A stretch of DNA of 64,000 nucleotides, taken from NCBI GenBank assembly GCA_964017065.1, contig OZ024783.1, positions 6,133,572 through 6,197,571 of the forward strand, read 5' to 3'. The first letter of the stretch is position 1; the number at the start of each line of letters is the position of its first letter. The DNA is from Haliclona indistincta. Lineage: Eukaryota; Porifera; Demospongiae; Haplosclerida; Chalinidae. Both the position numbers and the translations under genes were made by a program. Below are positions 38,701 through 49,479 of the stretch, in pieces. The notes under the pieces were generated by a model. It was given only the letters and a program-made list of their open reading frames with translations. It was not told where the DNA came from and ran no database searches.

Positions 38701-41700
38701 CAGTAGGTTGTCCTGATAATAACAAGAGTAGTTATGCAAGTACACGAACATGCATGTGTTTGTTCACCTATTTTTAAAGTGTTCACACTGGTATTTGCTG
38801 GAGAACCTTTTCCTCCAACACTGCTGTAAGCTATAATACTACAGGAATAGTTGGTGTTTGCTAGGAGTCCTTCAACTGTGGTTGTGGTCTGTGAGGCACT
38901 AAGAATGAGCTTGAGTGCCTTTTCACCTTCTGTAAAGCACTGAATAGTATAGTTAGCAAGATAGTGAATAAGTAAAGGGGGGTTCCATGAAAGTATGATA
39001 GTTTTGGAACTGTTTGAAGTACCCGTAAACTCAATTGGAGGCCCTGGAACTAAAACAAGTAATTGATACATTGTGGGACGCATTATTGTTCGACAAACTT
39101 ACCATCACCAACAATTCCACTAAAATTAGCTGATGGTGGACCAAATTCTGCAACTACAGTTCGAGCACGAACAAAACAAGTATATTTGGAAGCTATTTCA
39201 AAATTTCCATCTACCCAAGTGATCTTAGTGAGTGTAGAACGAATAAAATTGTTTATATCACAGAAAGCTCTATATTCAATGATGATTCCATTACGTTGTG
39301 AGAAAAGAGGAGGAGACCAGGTAAGATTAAGTACCCCATAGGAGGTGGTTAAAACAGTAAAGTTCTGAGGTGGTCCACTGGGAACTTTAAAATAGCAATG
39401 TAATTATGACAATGAAATATTTATAACACTAACCATCTTGTGCTGTGATCACAATGGTTGTTGCTGCAGGTCCTCCTCCAGCACTGGTGTGAGCTGTGAT
39501 GTTACAGGAGTAGTTAGTGTATGGTAGGAGTCCACTGAGGGTGATTGTGGTCTCCATTACAGTGAGGTTGAACACTTGTCCACCACCTGAACACTGTAGC
39601 TGGTACTCAGTGATCACTCCATTTGGTGTTGATGGAGCAACCCATAAAAAAACAATTGAAGTTGAATTTAGAACAATAGCAACTACCTGACGAGGTGGTC
39701 CTGCAGGGACTGTACAGCACATCGTGAATGATAACATATTAACTACACTGTGATCTAAGAACTCACCATCTTCATTTGAAACTCCACTTACTGCTGCTGA
39801 TGGACCATGTCCCACCATTGTTGCTACGTGCACAGCACATGTGTAGTTAGTGAATGGATTAATAACTATGACTAAGCTTGTTCCAGAAACATTCACACTG
39901 CTTGTCATACCACCAATTGAACATTGGACGAAGTAACTGATGATGACTCCATTACGTTGTGAAGGGAGAGGAGGAGACCAGGAGAGATTGAGATTATGAG
40001 ATGTGCTTATAATGATGAAATTCCGAGGAGGTCCACTAGGAGCTACATGAGTATAAGTAATGAATTAAATACGTAATATTTTTAATGAAATCAGAACACA
40101 TACCGCTCTCAGGAGTGACAAAGTGTCTTGCCTCTGATTCATTCCTTCCCTCAGTGTTAGTAGCCACTACTTTATAGCAGTATGCTGTGTAAGGATGAAG
40201 ATTGTTCAGTGTCACATTGTACTGCTGGTCTCTTATGGTGAAGAAGTCAGTGTGGTTGAGACCATAAACAGTCACACTCTTGTTGTAGCCCTCATCTGAG
40301 TTGGTAGGACAGCCACTGCTGTTGGTAGTGTAGTAAACAGTGTATTGTTCAGGAGAGTAGGTCACTACAAGAACACTCCATTGTATCAAGGCAGATGTTG
40401 GTGTAGTCGCTAGTGTCACTACTACTACTGGAGCTGCTGGTAGTGAGGGACCTGTGTGTACTTGTAGGTTAAATATGTTGCAATAATGCATGTGATCTCA
40501 CCTTTCACAGTGACCTGTATTGTGTTACTGGCAGTAATAATGAGTGATCCATTGATGCTAAATTCAACAGTGCAGTTGTAGACTAGTGTGACTGGACCTG
40601 ACGATGCAGTCTGCAGTACTGAGCTGCTCCGAGAGACTGCATTTCCTGTGGTCTTCACTGGACTAGTTGAAAGCCCATCAGTGACTGATACACTGTTTCT
40701 GGTTAACATGAATGAAAGTGATTCTCCAGATTGATTGAAGCTAAGTCTAAATGTTCCTCCGCACTGTACTGTGAAGGAGTTGTATCCACTGATATCCAGT
40801 ACTGTACTAGCATTGGAAGACACTGTCACACTCAATGACTCATATGATGACTGATTACTGATTGTTCTGATCAGGTGTTCTCCTGGGTTAGCTGAAGAGA
40901 CTGTCACTGTGCAGGAGTAGGTTGTAGCATCAGCTGGACTCAATTTGGGTAGCACTAGTTCCTGTTCACTGCCTCTTGTCACACCATTAGAGGACCATTG
41001 GTACTGGATGGTGAGGATGGTAAGGTTGGTGAGCTGAGGATGGAGTGTGACCGAGCAGTTCAGTCTAGTACTGGTATCCAGTAGAGGTTGTGAGGGGAAT
41101 CCATTGGATGGTCCAGTGTGAACATCAACATGAGAAACTGTACGAGAAAATCAGAATAATTACAGTGCAGCTCAATCCACTCACATGCTACAGTGAGGCT
41201 GGCTTCAGCTGTTACTTGTTGTCTGTCAGTAGACACATGACAGGAGTACAGTCCTGAGCTCTCGACAGTAGTCTCATTCAAAGTCAACTCAGTCACATAC
41301 ACTGAAGCACCTGATCCTTGCTTTAGTACAAACACACCACTACCAGTGACCAGACTCCCTCTGTGCATCCACTGGACTGAGAGCAGGTTGGTAGTGACTG
41401 GCAGTGAAGCATTCACTTCACAAGAGAGCACAGATGACTGTCCAAGAATATTTTCCACTGGTATCAAGAGATTAGCACTCTGGAGAGATCCTGTGATTGA
41501 ATAAATTGCACACACATGTATTTGAATCCTTATGCTTTTCATACCTTGCACTTGAAGATTTATCTGGCTAGTGATATTACTGGTACTAGTAGCAGCATTA
41601 CAGGAGTACAGTCCTGCACTCGTAGCTGAGATAGTGGCTAGCGTCAGGTTACAAGAGAAGGTGTCACTGATCTGTGTGTTCCCATGAGGCTGGAGACTGG

Positions 41701-43108
41701 AGCAGTTGTTGATGATAGCATTAGTGCTGTCTCTCCATTCAATACTGAGAGCACTGTGGTCTGGTCCAATGGTGCTACTCAGTGTGACAGTACACTGCAG
41801 CTCAACATTTTGATCACCATCAACCACATATGATGGCGGATTGGTGATAGTCACATTCTCAACTGAAACAACTATTGGAAAATAAAGGATTTTGAGGTGT
41901 TAAAGCTAATCTTATCTACAGTGGCTTGTATTGTGACCAGAAGTTACATGTAATGTCAATGCAAATGATATCGTAATAGAAAAGTCTCTATATCCATGTT
42001 GCATTGATGCAACACAGCTCAAGTTACTATTGTAAATCAGCCTTAAAAGTTACTATGGATTGTAATTAATTTAATTACAGCACAGTGCTTGAACCTATGT
42101 CAACAAGCTTGGTTGTTAAAGTGTAAACTACATGTATTTCTACACTGCTCAAAACCAATAGACAGACCTATAGTCGGTGTTGGACTTGGAGTTATGTATG
42201 GTGTTGAAATGGGAAGAATTGCAGCACTTGAAGTAGCAGCTCCTAAACAAAATTATTACAAATTATTTTAAATTCTTTTGCAGTGAGAAATTACCGCAAG
42301 ATGAAGTTGTTGTCACACTCGCATTAAAATTTCCATCAGCTGCAGAATGCATAATTAGAGCAACTTTAATTATGTTCATGATGTTAATTATCAGTTCGTT
42401 AGTTACATAATAGTAATGATATTCAATCTTACGTCCACAGCCAGTTTGAGCGATGTCAGGACAGCAGTCGGCAAAACCAAAACAGGCACTATCACAGTAG
42501 CAGTTTCCTCCAACATCTTGACAGACATTAAGTTCACAGCAACCGTCTCTTTTTCCGGTCAATTTGAAACAGGACCCTTCTATATGTATAAAAAAAGGGT
42601 GTAACGTACACATACTTCATTAGCTCAAAGTGTTTGGTTTAGAAACATGCTTTGCATACCTGATGTGGGTGAACATGAAGGTGTTGCTGTAAAAAAAGAT
42701 AAATATAATTGCAGCAATTGTTTGAGATAAATGCATGCTGCAGAGTACTACGTATTATAGTTACTTACGACTCTGGGTTTTGATGCTTTGTGTCAAGATG
42801 CTGAAGATTAGAATTGTCAACACCTGTAAAAAATTATTTTACGAGTATAATGATTAATAGATTTTGCTTCACTATGGTACATGTATATCTAGAGTGAATA
42901 CATGCGGTACGTAACCTAGTATCTATGGTGAAAACAAAGAGACTTCGGGTTTTCATAGCAGCCATGCAGGGCTAGGGGAAACCAGAACAGCTAAGCAGAC
43001 AAGTGTTCGTTGCTTGCACGAATTTTTTGCTTCGGCACTGGTATGAGGTATTTTCATGAACAGCAATACCTTCTTCGCTGTGGTCCGAAGCAGTCGAACA
43101 GTTCCCAT
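29126..43108 (-). CDS. Copy B: giant adhesion GPCR, complete in window
   Basis: Complete member of the array. Start ATG at 43108 (exon 1, [13 protein letters not shown]), stop TAA at 29126-29128. I placed 44 exons with GT-AG borders; their lengths sum to 10,596 nt, exactly 3,532 codons including the stop, and every phase matches. Order: signal peptide, somatomedin B, S/T/P linker, Ig x4 (third and fourth fused in one exon), FN3 x8, SRCR, Ig x4, FN3 x4, Ig x2, EGF, Ig, HormR-like plus GAIN, GPS, seven helices, about 200-residue cytoplasmic tail with seven tyrosines. As an adhesion GPCR it should be cleaved at the GPS in the secretory pathway, stay as a non-covalent heterodimer on the plasma membrane and be activated by its tethered agonist. 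Ligand and coupling are unknown. It is the shortest copy and carries no transposon in its introns. Exon borders are by eye and could be off in a few places. Confidence 0.9.
29726..30685 (-). other. Copy B: seven-transmembrane domain
   Basis: Exons 30549-30685 (TM1), 30235-30497 (TM2 to TM4), 30112-30178 and the 5' part of the last exon from 30059 (TM5 to TM7). Class B2 features are visible: the ECL1 Cys (APALCVIV), the ECL2 Cys (NVCRAHG), the TM6 LGWGIGLL and the TM7 FQGVMVFC. A 51-nt intron interrupts intracellular loop 1. Confidence 0.92.
30738..30957 (-). other. Copy B: GPS motif and tethered agonist
   Basis: Exons 30906-30957 and 30738-30850 encode VCSFWD, GWSSEGC and [13 protein letters not shown]. 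An intron separates the agonist from TM1. All residues needed for His-Leu/Thr cleavage are present. Confidence 0.95.
31009..32568 (-). other. Copy B: hormone-receptor-like segment and GAIN domain
   Basis: Exons 32495-32568, 32359-32435, 32137-32294, 31812-32068, 31632-31763, 31489-31583 and 31009-31432. HormR-like cysteines (VTCPCGT, RRCGG, DPCNL, RICQL) precede a GAIN body with [22 protein letters not shown] and a final [11 protein letters not shown], just ahead of the GPS. The first three exons are not assigned to a family. Confidence 0.78.
32619..32894 (-). other. Copy B: membrane-proximal Ig domain
   Basis: I-set-like exon with [15 protein letters not shown] and [11 protein letters not shown]. 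Both core Cys are present, unlike copy A. Confidence 0.9.
32953..33072 (-). other. Copy B: EGF-like domain
   Basis: A 120-nt exon with six Cys ([20 protein letters not shown]). Confidence 0.92.
33129..33855 (-). other. Copy B: two Ig domains
   Basis: Exons 33553-33855 and 33129-33476. The first lacks the B-strand Cys (VVIQFSIMD), as in the other copies; the second is a standard I-set-like domain. Confidence 0.87.
33908..35253 (-). other. Copy B: four FN3 domains
   Basis: Exons 34906-35253, 34576-34851, 34239-34520 and 33908-34186. Same order and types as in copies A and C. Confidence 0.9.
35315..36769 (-). other. Copy B: four Ig domains
   Basis: Exons 36449-36769, 36069-36389, 35703-36014 and 35315-35647. 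The last lacks two codons relative to A and C ([10 protein letters not shown] where the others have [11 protein letters not shown]). Each domain keeps a Cys pair. Confidence 0.88.
36869..37443 (-). other. Copy B: SRCR domain (two exons)
   Basis: Exons 37285-37443 ([29 protein letters not shown]) and 36869-37042 ([23 protein letters not shown]). The intron between them is 242 nt. Confidence 0.9.
37444..37772. other. Copy B intron between FN3 array and SRCR
   Basis: 329-nt intron conserved in position and sequence in the other copies. No gene or transposon seen. Confidence 0.5.
37773..40451 (-). other. Copy B: array of eight FN3 domains
   Basis: Exons 40104-40451, 39767-40042, 39434-39709, 39103-39384, 38768-39049, 38443-38712, 38120-38404 and 37773-38057, all phase 1-1. 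The one at 39103-39384 ([16 protein letters not shown]) has no internal Met. The first four are almost identical to copy C at 58837-60182. Confidence 0.9.
40502..41871 (-). other. Copy B: four Ig domains, two of them in a fused exon
   Basis: Exons 41545-41871, 41185-41490 and 40502-41137. The last is 636 nt and holds two Ig domains that are on separate exons everywhere else in the array. At the junction (about 40850) the protein reads [10 protein letters not shown], lacking six residues and the intron. The extra Ig type of copy A is missing. Confidence 0.88.
42168..42339 (-). other. Copy B exons 5-6: Ser/Thr/Pro linker
   Basis: Exons 42295-42339 (ends TTTSSCG) and 42168-42242 ([18 protein letters not shown]). 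Probably a glycosylated spacer between SMB and the Ig cluster. The following intron of about 300 nt (41872-42167) holds nothing recognised. Confidence 0.7.
42433..42686 (-). other. Copy B exons 3-4: micro-exon and somatomedin-B domain
   Basis: A 27-nt exon (42660-42686) and the SMB exon (42433-42579), with ten cysteines including CYC and DCCPD. It lacks three codons present in copy A. Confidence 0.87.
42769..43108 (-). other. Copy B exons 1-2: start codon and signal peptide
   Basis: Exons 43070-43108 and 42769-42823. The joined N-terminus has three basic residues before a [10 protein letters not shown] hydrophobic core and a polar QSIKTQS end, a convincing signal peptide. The intron between them is 246 nt. 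Confidence 0.77.
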
Positions 43109-43225
43109 GGCTGCCGCCTATACGAGACCAGCAATCACAAACAGTCAGCAGGGCAGCAGATAGCGCTGAAGCCAGATAGGGTTACGTGAGTACACAATTA
43201 TGATAACAAGTAATAGTTAACGAAT

Positions 43226-43371
43226 GGTTCCGAGTGCATTATCGGATTTATCCGCACGAGCTTCGGGTCGAGTAGGTAAAAATAGCGCACGAGGGCGGAG
43301 TCCGAGTGCGCTATTTTTAGCTACGAGACCGGAAGCGAGTGCGGATAAATCCGATAATGCACGACGGAACC
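43226..43371. repeat. 146-bp palindromic element, second copy
   Basis: Same GGTTCCG-ended hairpin as at 12736-12881. It sits just upstream of the copy B start codon, where it may affect the promoter (inference). Confidence 0.75.
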
Positions 43372-43448
43372 ATACGTTAATTGTTTTATTGTGCTTCCTG
43401 TTGAGATCAATGCGCATGCGCGAATCCCATGTGTTCGTACGTTTCAAG

Positions 43449-43915
43449 ATGGCTGAAGGTAGCCCTGATGCTAAAAGCTCCGTCTATCTCTATCATTACG
43501 ACGAAAGAAGACGGAGTTGGCTCCCAGTTTTCGATTTGTAGTCACTTCTGACGCAGATGTGATAAAAGCTGCCGATGGAGTTGTCCAGAAAACGCGTCTA
43601 GAAGTGAACGCGTGGAGGTTGAGAAATTTTGATAAATGGATGAAAGAAACCGGCGGTATGGCAACTTCTTCTGAACCGGTGCCACAGGATTTAATTCACT
43701 GTAATCCTGTGATAGTCAGTAAATGGTTGTGCAAGTTTATTTTGGAAACTAGGCAGGAGAGCGGGAAGCCCTATCCTCCGAAATCTCTTTGTGTGGTCTA
43801 TATCGTATGTCAAGTCCTACTTCTACTTCAAGCGTTCCTGTTAATCTATCAAACTTGTTCTCTGGACAACTGCAGAATTTTTTTATGCCAAGTAAAATGG
43901 CTGTTTGTCTAGTAT
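43449..43915 (+). pseudogene. Crypton/ZMYM-QRICH1-like (DUF3504-type) N-terminal fragment
   Basis: Plus strand. An opening MAEGSPDAKSS frame stops at about 43541, and an overlapping frame continues FRFVVTSDADVIKAADG, LRNFDKWMKETGG and NPVIVSKWLCKFILETRQ, then GKPYPPKSL. This matches the N-terminal half of DUF3504-type proteins. No catalytic Arg-His-Tyr region follows, so it is a truncated remnant. It is better preserved than the copy at 13132-13580. Confidence 0.5.
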
Positions 43916-44260
43916 GAATTTGATTAATTTGCACCCACTAGTATTGGGACCATGTGATGGTATAAAGTCGTTGACAGGAAGTGTGGTCTGATCAAACAAA
44001 CCACCGCCAGTGCATTATTTCTGATATTGCACTGGACACTCTCTTCCCATTGCTTTTCAATGGGAAACTGCAGTGCATTATTTTTGATAATGCACTGTGG
44101 TTTGCCTGAGAGTGCGCTAGCGGATTTAATGCACGGGCGGTGTCTTTGTTCTCAACATGAAGGTGGATAGATGTACATTAGTACTCGACATGAATAAAGA
44201 ATCAAAAATCCATTCAGTGATTGTGTAGCGATAGAGTAAACTTATCGTTTTGATTACACA

Positions 44261-45806
44261 TTGAAAATCAACCACACTTTGAAAGTTCAAGTTACAGAAT
44301 TGCACGAAACTTGTTGGGTAGAGTAAGGTTATTACTTTCCTGAAATAAAAGTGATCTATGATGAATGGCTTCTTAGATATAGTCAATTAACTATCGGACT
44401 TTTTAACGAAAAATGCCTTCGCTTGCTGTTACTCAAGTTATTGTAACTTTTTATCAGAACATTTCTACATCATGAGGCAAGTACCATCTTATAGTTCATG
44501 AAACTGGCTTTCACATGAAATGTTGTAAGGCTTCATTTTCAAAATTTATTAATTAATTAACAGGTTGTTAAACTTTGACCTACGATTTCTCAAAAAAAGC
44601 TGCCTGAATTTTTTTGTTGTGAATGTATATTCATGCCACACTATTGGTCTATCATTTGCCAGAGTTTAGTTTTGGGACCAGCACGGGCTACGGAAATATG
44701 TCTAACGAGCTATGAATAATCGGCTAATAAAAACCAATATCATGGTAAAAACAAACATACGAGTGTACAATTTGTAATAAAACAGTTCATTTGTGACTAA
44801 AATACTACTAAAGCTTATTATCAGATGTTTAGTAACATTGTTTTAAAACTATATGGAAAATTTGTAGAAAATTAACCCTTTTAACGCATACTCGATAATG
44901 TATTGTGATTAATTTCTCATTGTTTTGGAGACCCATGAATTGCTTAACAACAGGACTGTAATGAACTCTAGTTTGATTTTCAAGCCTTCTGCGTACTTGT
45001 CAGATAGGTTCACAAGATGTGCTCGCTCAGGCTCATTTGCACTGTTTGCACTCACTCAAGTTCATGGTAATTTATACTAAAATAATTTTAATGGTTTTTG
45101 TTGGGAGACCCATGGCCATAGCAGCAACTAGTGACAAGAAAATAATTTTAGTGCATGCACTCCTTTCAATATTGACTATGTATTATATTTTTGAGATTTT
45201 AAGCTATAAACTTTGATTTAAATGTCACGTAGATAGCAACGCTCTACACACTGCACGTGCAGGGCAATGATCAATTTTTATTACAAATTGTACACTCGTA
45301 TGTTTGTTTTTACCATGATATTGGTTTTATTAGCCGATTATTCATAGCTCGTTAGACATATTTCCGCAGCCCGTGCTGGTCCCAAAACTAAACTCTGGCA
45401 AATGATAGACCAATAGTGTGGCATGAATATACATTCATAACAAAAAAATTCAGGCAGCGTTTTTTGAGAAATCGTAGGTCAAAGTTTAACAACCAGTTAA
45501 TTAATTAATAAATTTTGAAAATGAACATTTCATGTGAAAGCCAGTTTCATGAGCTATAAGATGGTACTTGCCTCATGAAGTAGAAATGTTCTGATAAAAA
45601 GTTACAATAACTTGAGTAACAGCAAGCGAAGGCATTTTCGTTAAAAAGTCCGATAGTTAATTGACTATATCTCAGAAGCCATTCATCATAGATCACTTTT
45701 ATTTCAGGAAAGTAATAACCTTACTCTACCCAACATGTGTACCAAGTTTCGTGCAATTCTGTAACTTGAACTTTCAAAGTGTGGTTGATTTTCAATGGAA
45801 TGACCC
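44261..45806. mobile_element. 1.5-kb inverted-repeat element
   Basis: Arms 44261-44782 and 45277-45795 (about 520 bp each) are reverse complements with few differences, around a spacer of about 490 bp. The right end extends to TCAATGGAATGACCC. The matching sequence near 26300 reads TTGATTACACAATAGC with no insert. No transposase frame is seen in the spacer, so it is probably non-autonomous. Confidence 0.8.
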
Positions 45807-46156
45807 AATAGCAAAAACAGCAAAAAAACAGCTTACAACATGCAAAAATCAAACCTGTTGTCTAAGCTGAGGGATACACATGCACAGTACAGTCACTTTG
45901 TCGTAAAGTACAGCTCCTGACAGCATAAGCATACATGCACCACCTGTTGATTCCAAGAAAACCTCAGTTGAAACGTTTGCAGAAACGGTATTATTGACAT
46001 CAAAATCTTTTGCTGTAATGAAATTCAAACTTATACTCCGCGTCAACAGTGAAAGAGACAATGATTAAAAGAGAAAGATAAATTAATGATAGTATAAGTA
46101 TAATAGTGAGCAGTGAAGAAGTGTACAACTAGTTCTTATTGTCTATTTTTAGTATG

Positions 46157-46374
46157 TCAGAGTTTTAGTAATTCATCGTCAGAGTGGTGTTCAGTAACTG
46201 GCTTAGCCTTCCCTGCAGCAGTAGATTTAGTCTTCCCTGCCGAAGCTGCAGTGCCAGAAGGAGATGCTGTAGTCAAAGTAGCAGTATCCATTGTGGTGTC
46301 CTCTTCTACATTTTCTTCCTCCTCAACCTCGTCGCTTGATTCATCAGAGATATTCAACAATTGGTCGCCAGGCT
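46157..46374 (-). CDS. Last exon of an unidentified acidic-tail protein (partial)
   Basis: After a plausible acceptor (TTTTTGTAG) an open frame starts KPGDQLLNISDESSDE, continues through a Glu-rich stretch and an A/S/T-rich stretch and ends HHSDDELLKL, stop at 46157. An exon-like piece upstream (about 46550-46620; SLGTKILFDSM, SFAVEKIALQ) differs from its paralogue by in-frame changes, which suggests past coding. I do not recognise the family, and no further exons are evident. It may be a truncated gene carried with the duplication. Confidence 0.38.
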
Positions 46375-47395
46375 TCTACAAAAATATATTAATTTTTCAC
46401 AGAAATTTTTCTCAGTTGTCACTACCACTATCCTACACAGCTATATCATTCACTCTCTCTCTCTGACAAATAATACATAACAATGATTATATAATTATTG
46501 TGTACACACATATACAATGGTTAATAATCCTCCAGTCTGTAAGGCAATTTTTTCAACTGCGAAAGACATAATAGTCTGTTGCACCATTGAGTCAAAAAGG
46601 ATTTTGGTTCCAAGACTTACACTTATAACTACCAAACATGGAGATGGGAGACACTCAATTATTGTGTACAAGTGTTGAATCCATGGTGGTATGGACAGCA
46701 GCCAACTAAGCAATCAGTCTAATCTTAGACCAACACCATATCACCTCCTATTACACAAATGTTTGCTGATGGACAAGTTGTCAAAGTATGCAAGGGGTGG
46801 TTGTGAGTTACTAATCACTTGAGATAATATACATAATAGGTCTCATGATCCTAAATCAACATGCTCACCACACCTGTTCAAACAATGTGTGTGCGCTGGC
46901 TTACTGGTACTCTGACATACACCACTCTTTCGTTCAACTTGGCTGCAAACATATATACACACGGTAATTATACTTAAAGAGCAGTATGTATGGTTAATAA
47001 TCATCGTGGCCTAAATGCACATGCACACATACATCCGACACAGTAATACGGAAGAGGTGGGGTTGTAGTTACCACAAGGGACACTCACCAGTACCAGTTT
47101 CCCGTACACACGGGGCACCAACTCTCCACCACAGGGAGAGCCCGCTGCCATGGTTTAGGTGAAAACATAATGCAGCTATGTCAACCACACAATCCCTACC
47201 AGGAAACTCAGATCATTAACTACGTAAACCATCACGGTCAAAACAAATAGTTCTATGATGATGTGCAAGGAATTTCAGCTATCTTGAAATGTTTGTCTAC
47301 TGTCTAATGTCCAATCCTACATTTTTATCCACTTAACATGTTAACTAACAAGTGATCCTAAGGAAGAATAGAATAAGATAATTTGATTTGTTCAA

Positions 47396-47424
47396 AAAAA
47401 CAAAAAAAACAAAAAAAACAAAAG
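47396..47424. repeat. A-rich tandem tract (AAAAAAAC)n
   Basis: Short tandem of A7-8 plus C, absent from the paralogous region near 27740. Probably a small A-rich insertion or slippage product. Confidence 0.7.
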
Positions 47425-47851
47425 ATAAGGTAGATTGTTCCTTTTTATGATTGCAAAAAGGAACAAATCTCCTTTCGAATTAACCAGAATGCTCTTGTTC
47501 ACGAAGATTAAAATTTCCTGTAACACTTCCTCATTCTGCATTTTCGACTAGTTAATTTATATGAAGGATTGAAAATTAGACACTAGACAAACATTTCAAG
47601 ATAGCTGAAATTCCCTGTAAGAAAAGCTAGATAACCATGATGCGTTTAATGTCTCGTTTATTTAATCATAGATGATACAGTAATACACAACAGATGCACT
47701 ACTGCTGGCACCATTACTGATCCTTGAGTTAATTATCTGTATGCAATTCCTGGTTGTCATTGTACAAACAACCATGTGTAAGTACGCCAGCATCCAAAAG
47801 ATATTACTAACAGCTGCACAGTAATTCACCAAGCATTGAGCAATTCCCATT

Positions 47852-48149
47852 AAACCATAGTATGAATAATTCTCTTTGATGTAACGAGCGTTAATGAGGG
47901 TTATAAATCGCATACAGCCCGCACGCGTTTCAAGATGGCCGCCGCGTTCGACAATCCACAAAGAAACGGCGCTAGAGCTACTCTGCGATCTTCCTGCGAC
48001 GCAAGGTAACCAGCTGGATGTTAGGCAAGCAGCGCACTATGGTTTAAAGTAGTTATATACCGATCAGTCGGTGTTTAAGCATTTAAAGCCCTTGGGCTAC
48101 GCCCGCGGGCTTTAAATCGCTTAAACACCTCCTGATCGGTATATAACTA
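47852..48149. mobile_element. Foldback insertion of about 300 bp
   Basis: Absent from the paralogous region near 28180. The first part is bounded by TTAAACCATAGT and ACTATGGTTTAA; the second part (48050-48149) is a hairpin with about 40-bp arms starting TAGTTATATACCGATCA. It is CG-rich compared with its surroundings and includes AAGATGGCCGCC. Classification is uncertain. Confidence 0.6.
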
Positions 48150-48879
48150 ATATTTGTACAGTGTTTTATGCTATGTATCAGTGTACAAGCTTGCTATTCA
48201 TCCACTAACATGGATTTATGTGACAGATGACTGGATACCACCGGATGCATGTTTTCATGTTCCGCTTTATGCATAACCTACAGGATTGTTGTTTGCTTAT
48301 AGTACAAAAGGACATACAATTTTACTGCAGCACATATAACAGCCATAGACACACAGAAATAATACATAAAGAGTGGTATGTAAGATTTAGAAACATAATG
48401 CAGTTAATAATTATGTCAAGTGGCAAAAAAGTGCATGGTTACAGTATGCAAACATCCAGTTGTTACTCCCTTCTTTTGAGCATGCAGGGTGTATTAATTT
48501 TCATTTACAAAACAAGAGCTAGTGTGCAGTCTACAAATGTACAGTGTGTCAGGTAGATTTCATTGAGACCATTGTTCGAGAGGTTTCCGAGATCGGCGTA
48601 ATTATTATTGATCAGTATAATTAAAATTTTTATGTTCCAGGAATACATAATAAATGTACTCACACGACATCATATAATAGTTAGGTGAAATCACGATTGT
48701 TCAATGCACATCAACTGTTACATAGAAAATAATGTATTACCCACTGTCTTCTAATATGTGTTGTGTATTAAAAATTATGTCTGCACATGGTAAAAATTGT
48801 ATGTGTTGGTACTAAATTATTAAAACCCCAAAAATAATGTATCAAAATAAGTGTGACAATACATGTACATTGCTGTGGA

Positions 48880-49479
48880 TTACAAATCGGTTGTAGGCTC
48901 TTCCTCTTCCATTTGTACTTTCTTCAAAGAACTAAGTGAATGCGATGAGCTGATATTGCCTGATTCAGCATCTACTGTTTTCGATGTCAGTGCAGTTTCT
49001 ATCACTTCGTAGACATTACTTGTCGGTTCTTCTTTGGGTGAAAGGGAGATTTCTACCAGTTCATAATCATGTGCTTCGTTTGATTTCAGAGTGGTTTCCA
49101 CTTCTTCGTAGTCATTGCTCGTCAGTGCTTCTTCGTACTCAGCTGTTTTCTCTTCAAATCCTACAGTAGTGTAGTCATTTCCACCACTTGGTAAAGGCTC
49201 TTTTTCATCAGGTTCGTTGTGTTCATCAATTGTTGTCACTATTAGTCCAGCAGGAAATGACACATTCTTGACATTTCTTTGTAAGGTTGATGCTTCATAT
49301 TCACTGCTTTTCAGAGCGTAGCTATCTCTTTGTCCTGCACTACTGTCAAAGTTTGAGAGCTTGCGAGAACGTCGATTACGCCATATTTGACTGACATTAG
49401 CAGAGGATGTCAACACAGAGATTTCTCTGCCAGTTGCCATGTGGAACCATCTTGCCCAAGTTGTTCGAACTTGCTTTGA
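48880..49479 (-). other. Copy C: cytoplasmic tail with repeated tyrosine motifs
   Basis: Same protein as the copy B tail, with about nine nucleotide differences over the last exon, all silent. The 3' flank 48551-48879 is also almost unchanged relative to 28799-29125. Confidence 0.9.

Larger units (their letters stand above)
43109..48879. other. Intergenic region upstream of copy B / downstream of copy C
   Basis: About 5.8 kb. From about 44150 on it parallels 26180-29125, with insertions of a palindrome plus Crypton-like fragment (43216-44142), a 1.5-kb inverted-repeat element, an A-rich tract and a foldback insertion. An exon-like acidic fragment lies at 46157-46374. The stretch 48200-48550 shows no gene. 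Confidence 0.55.

Noticed and set aside
47662..47961. A 99-codon minus-strand frame containing NIFWMLAYLHMVV, slightly like a GPCR helix 3, followed by AATAAA
   Set aside because: The paralogous stretch near 27980-28180 has several frame-breaking indels, and nothing else of a receptor surrounds it. Treated as chance.
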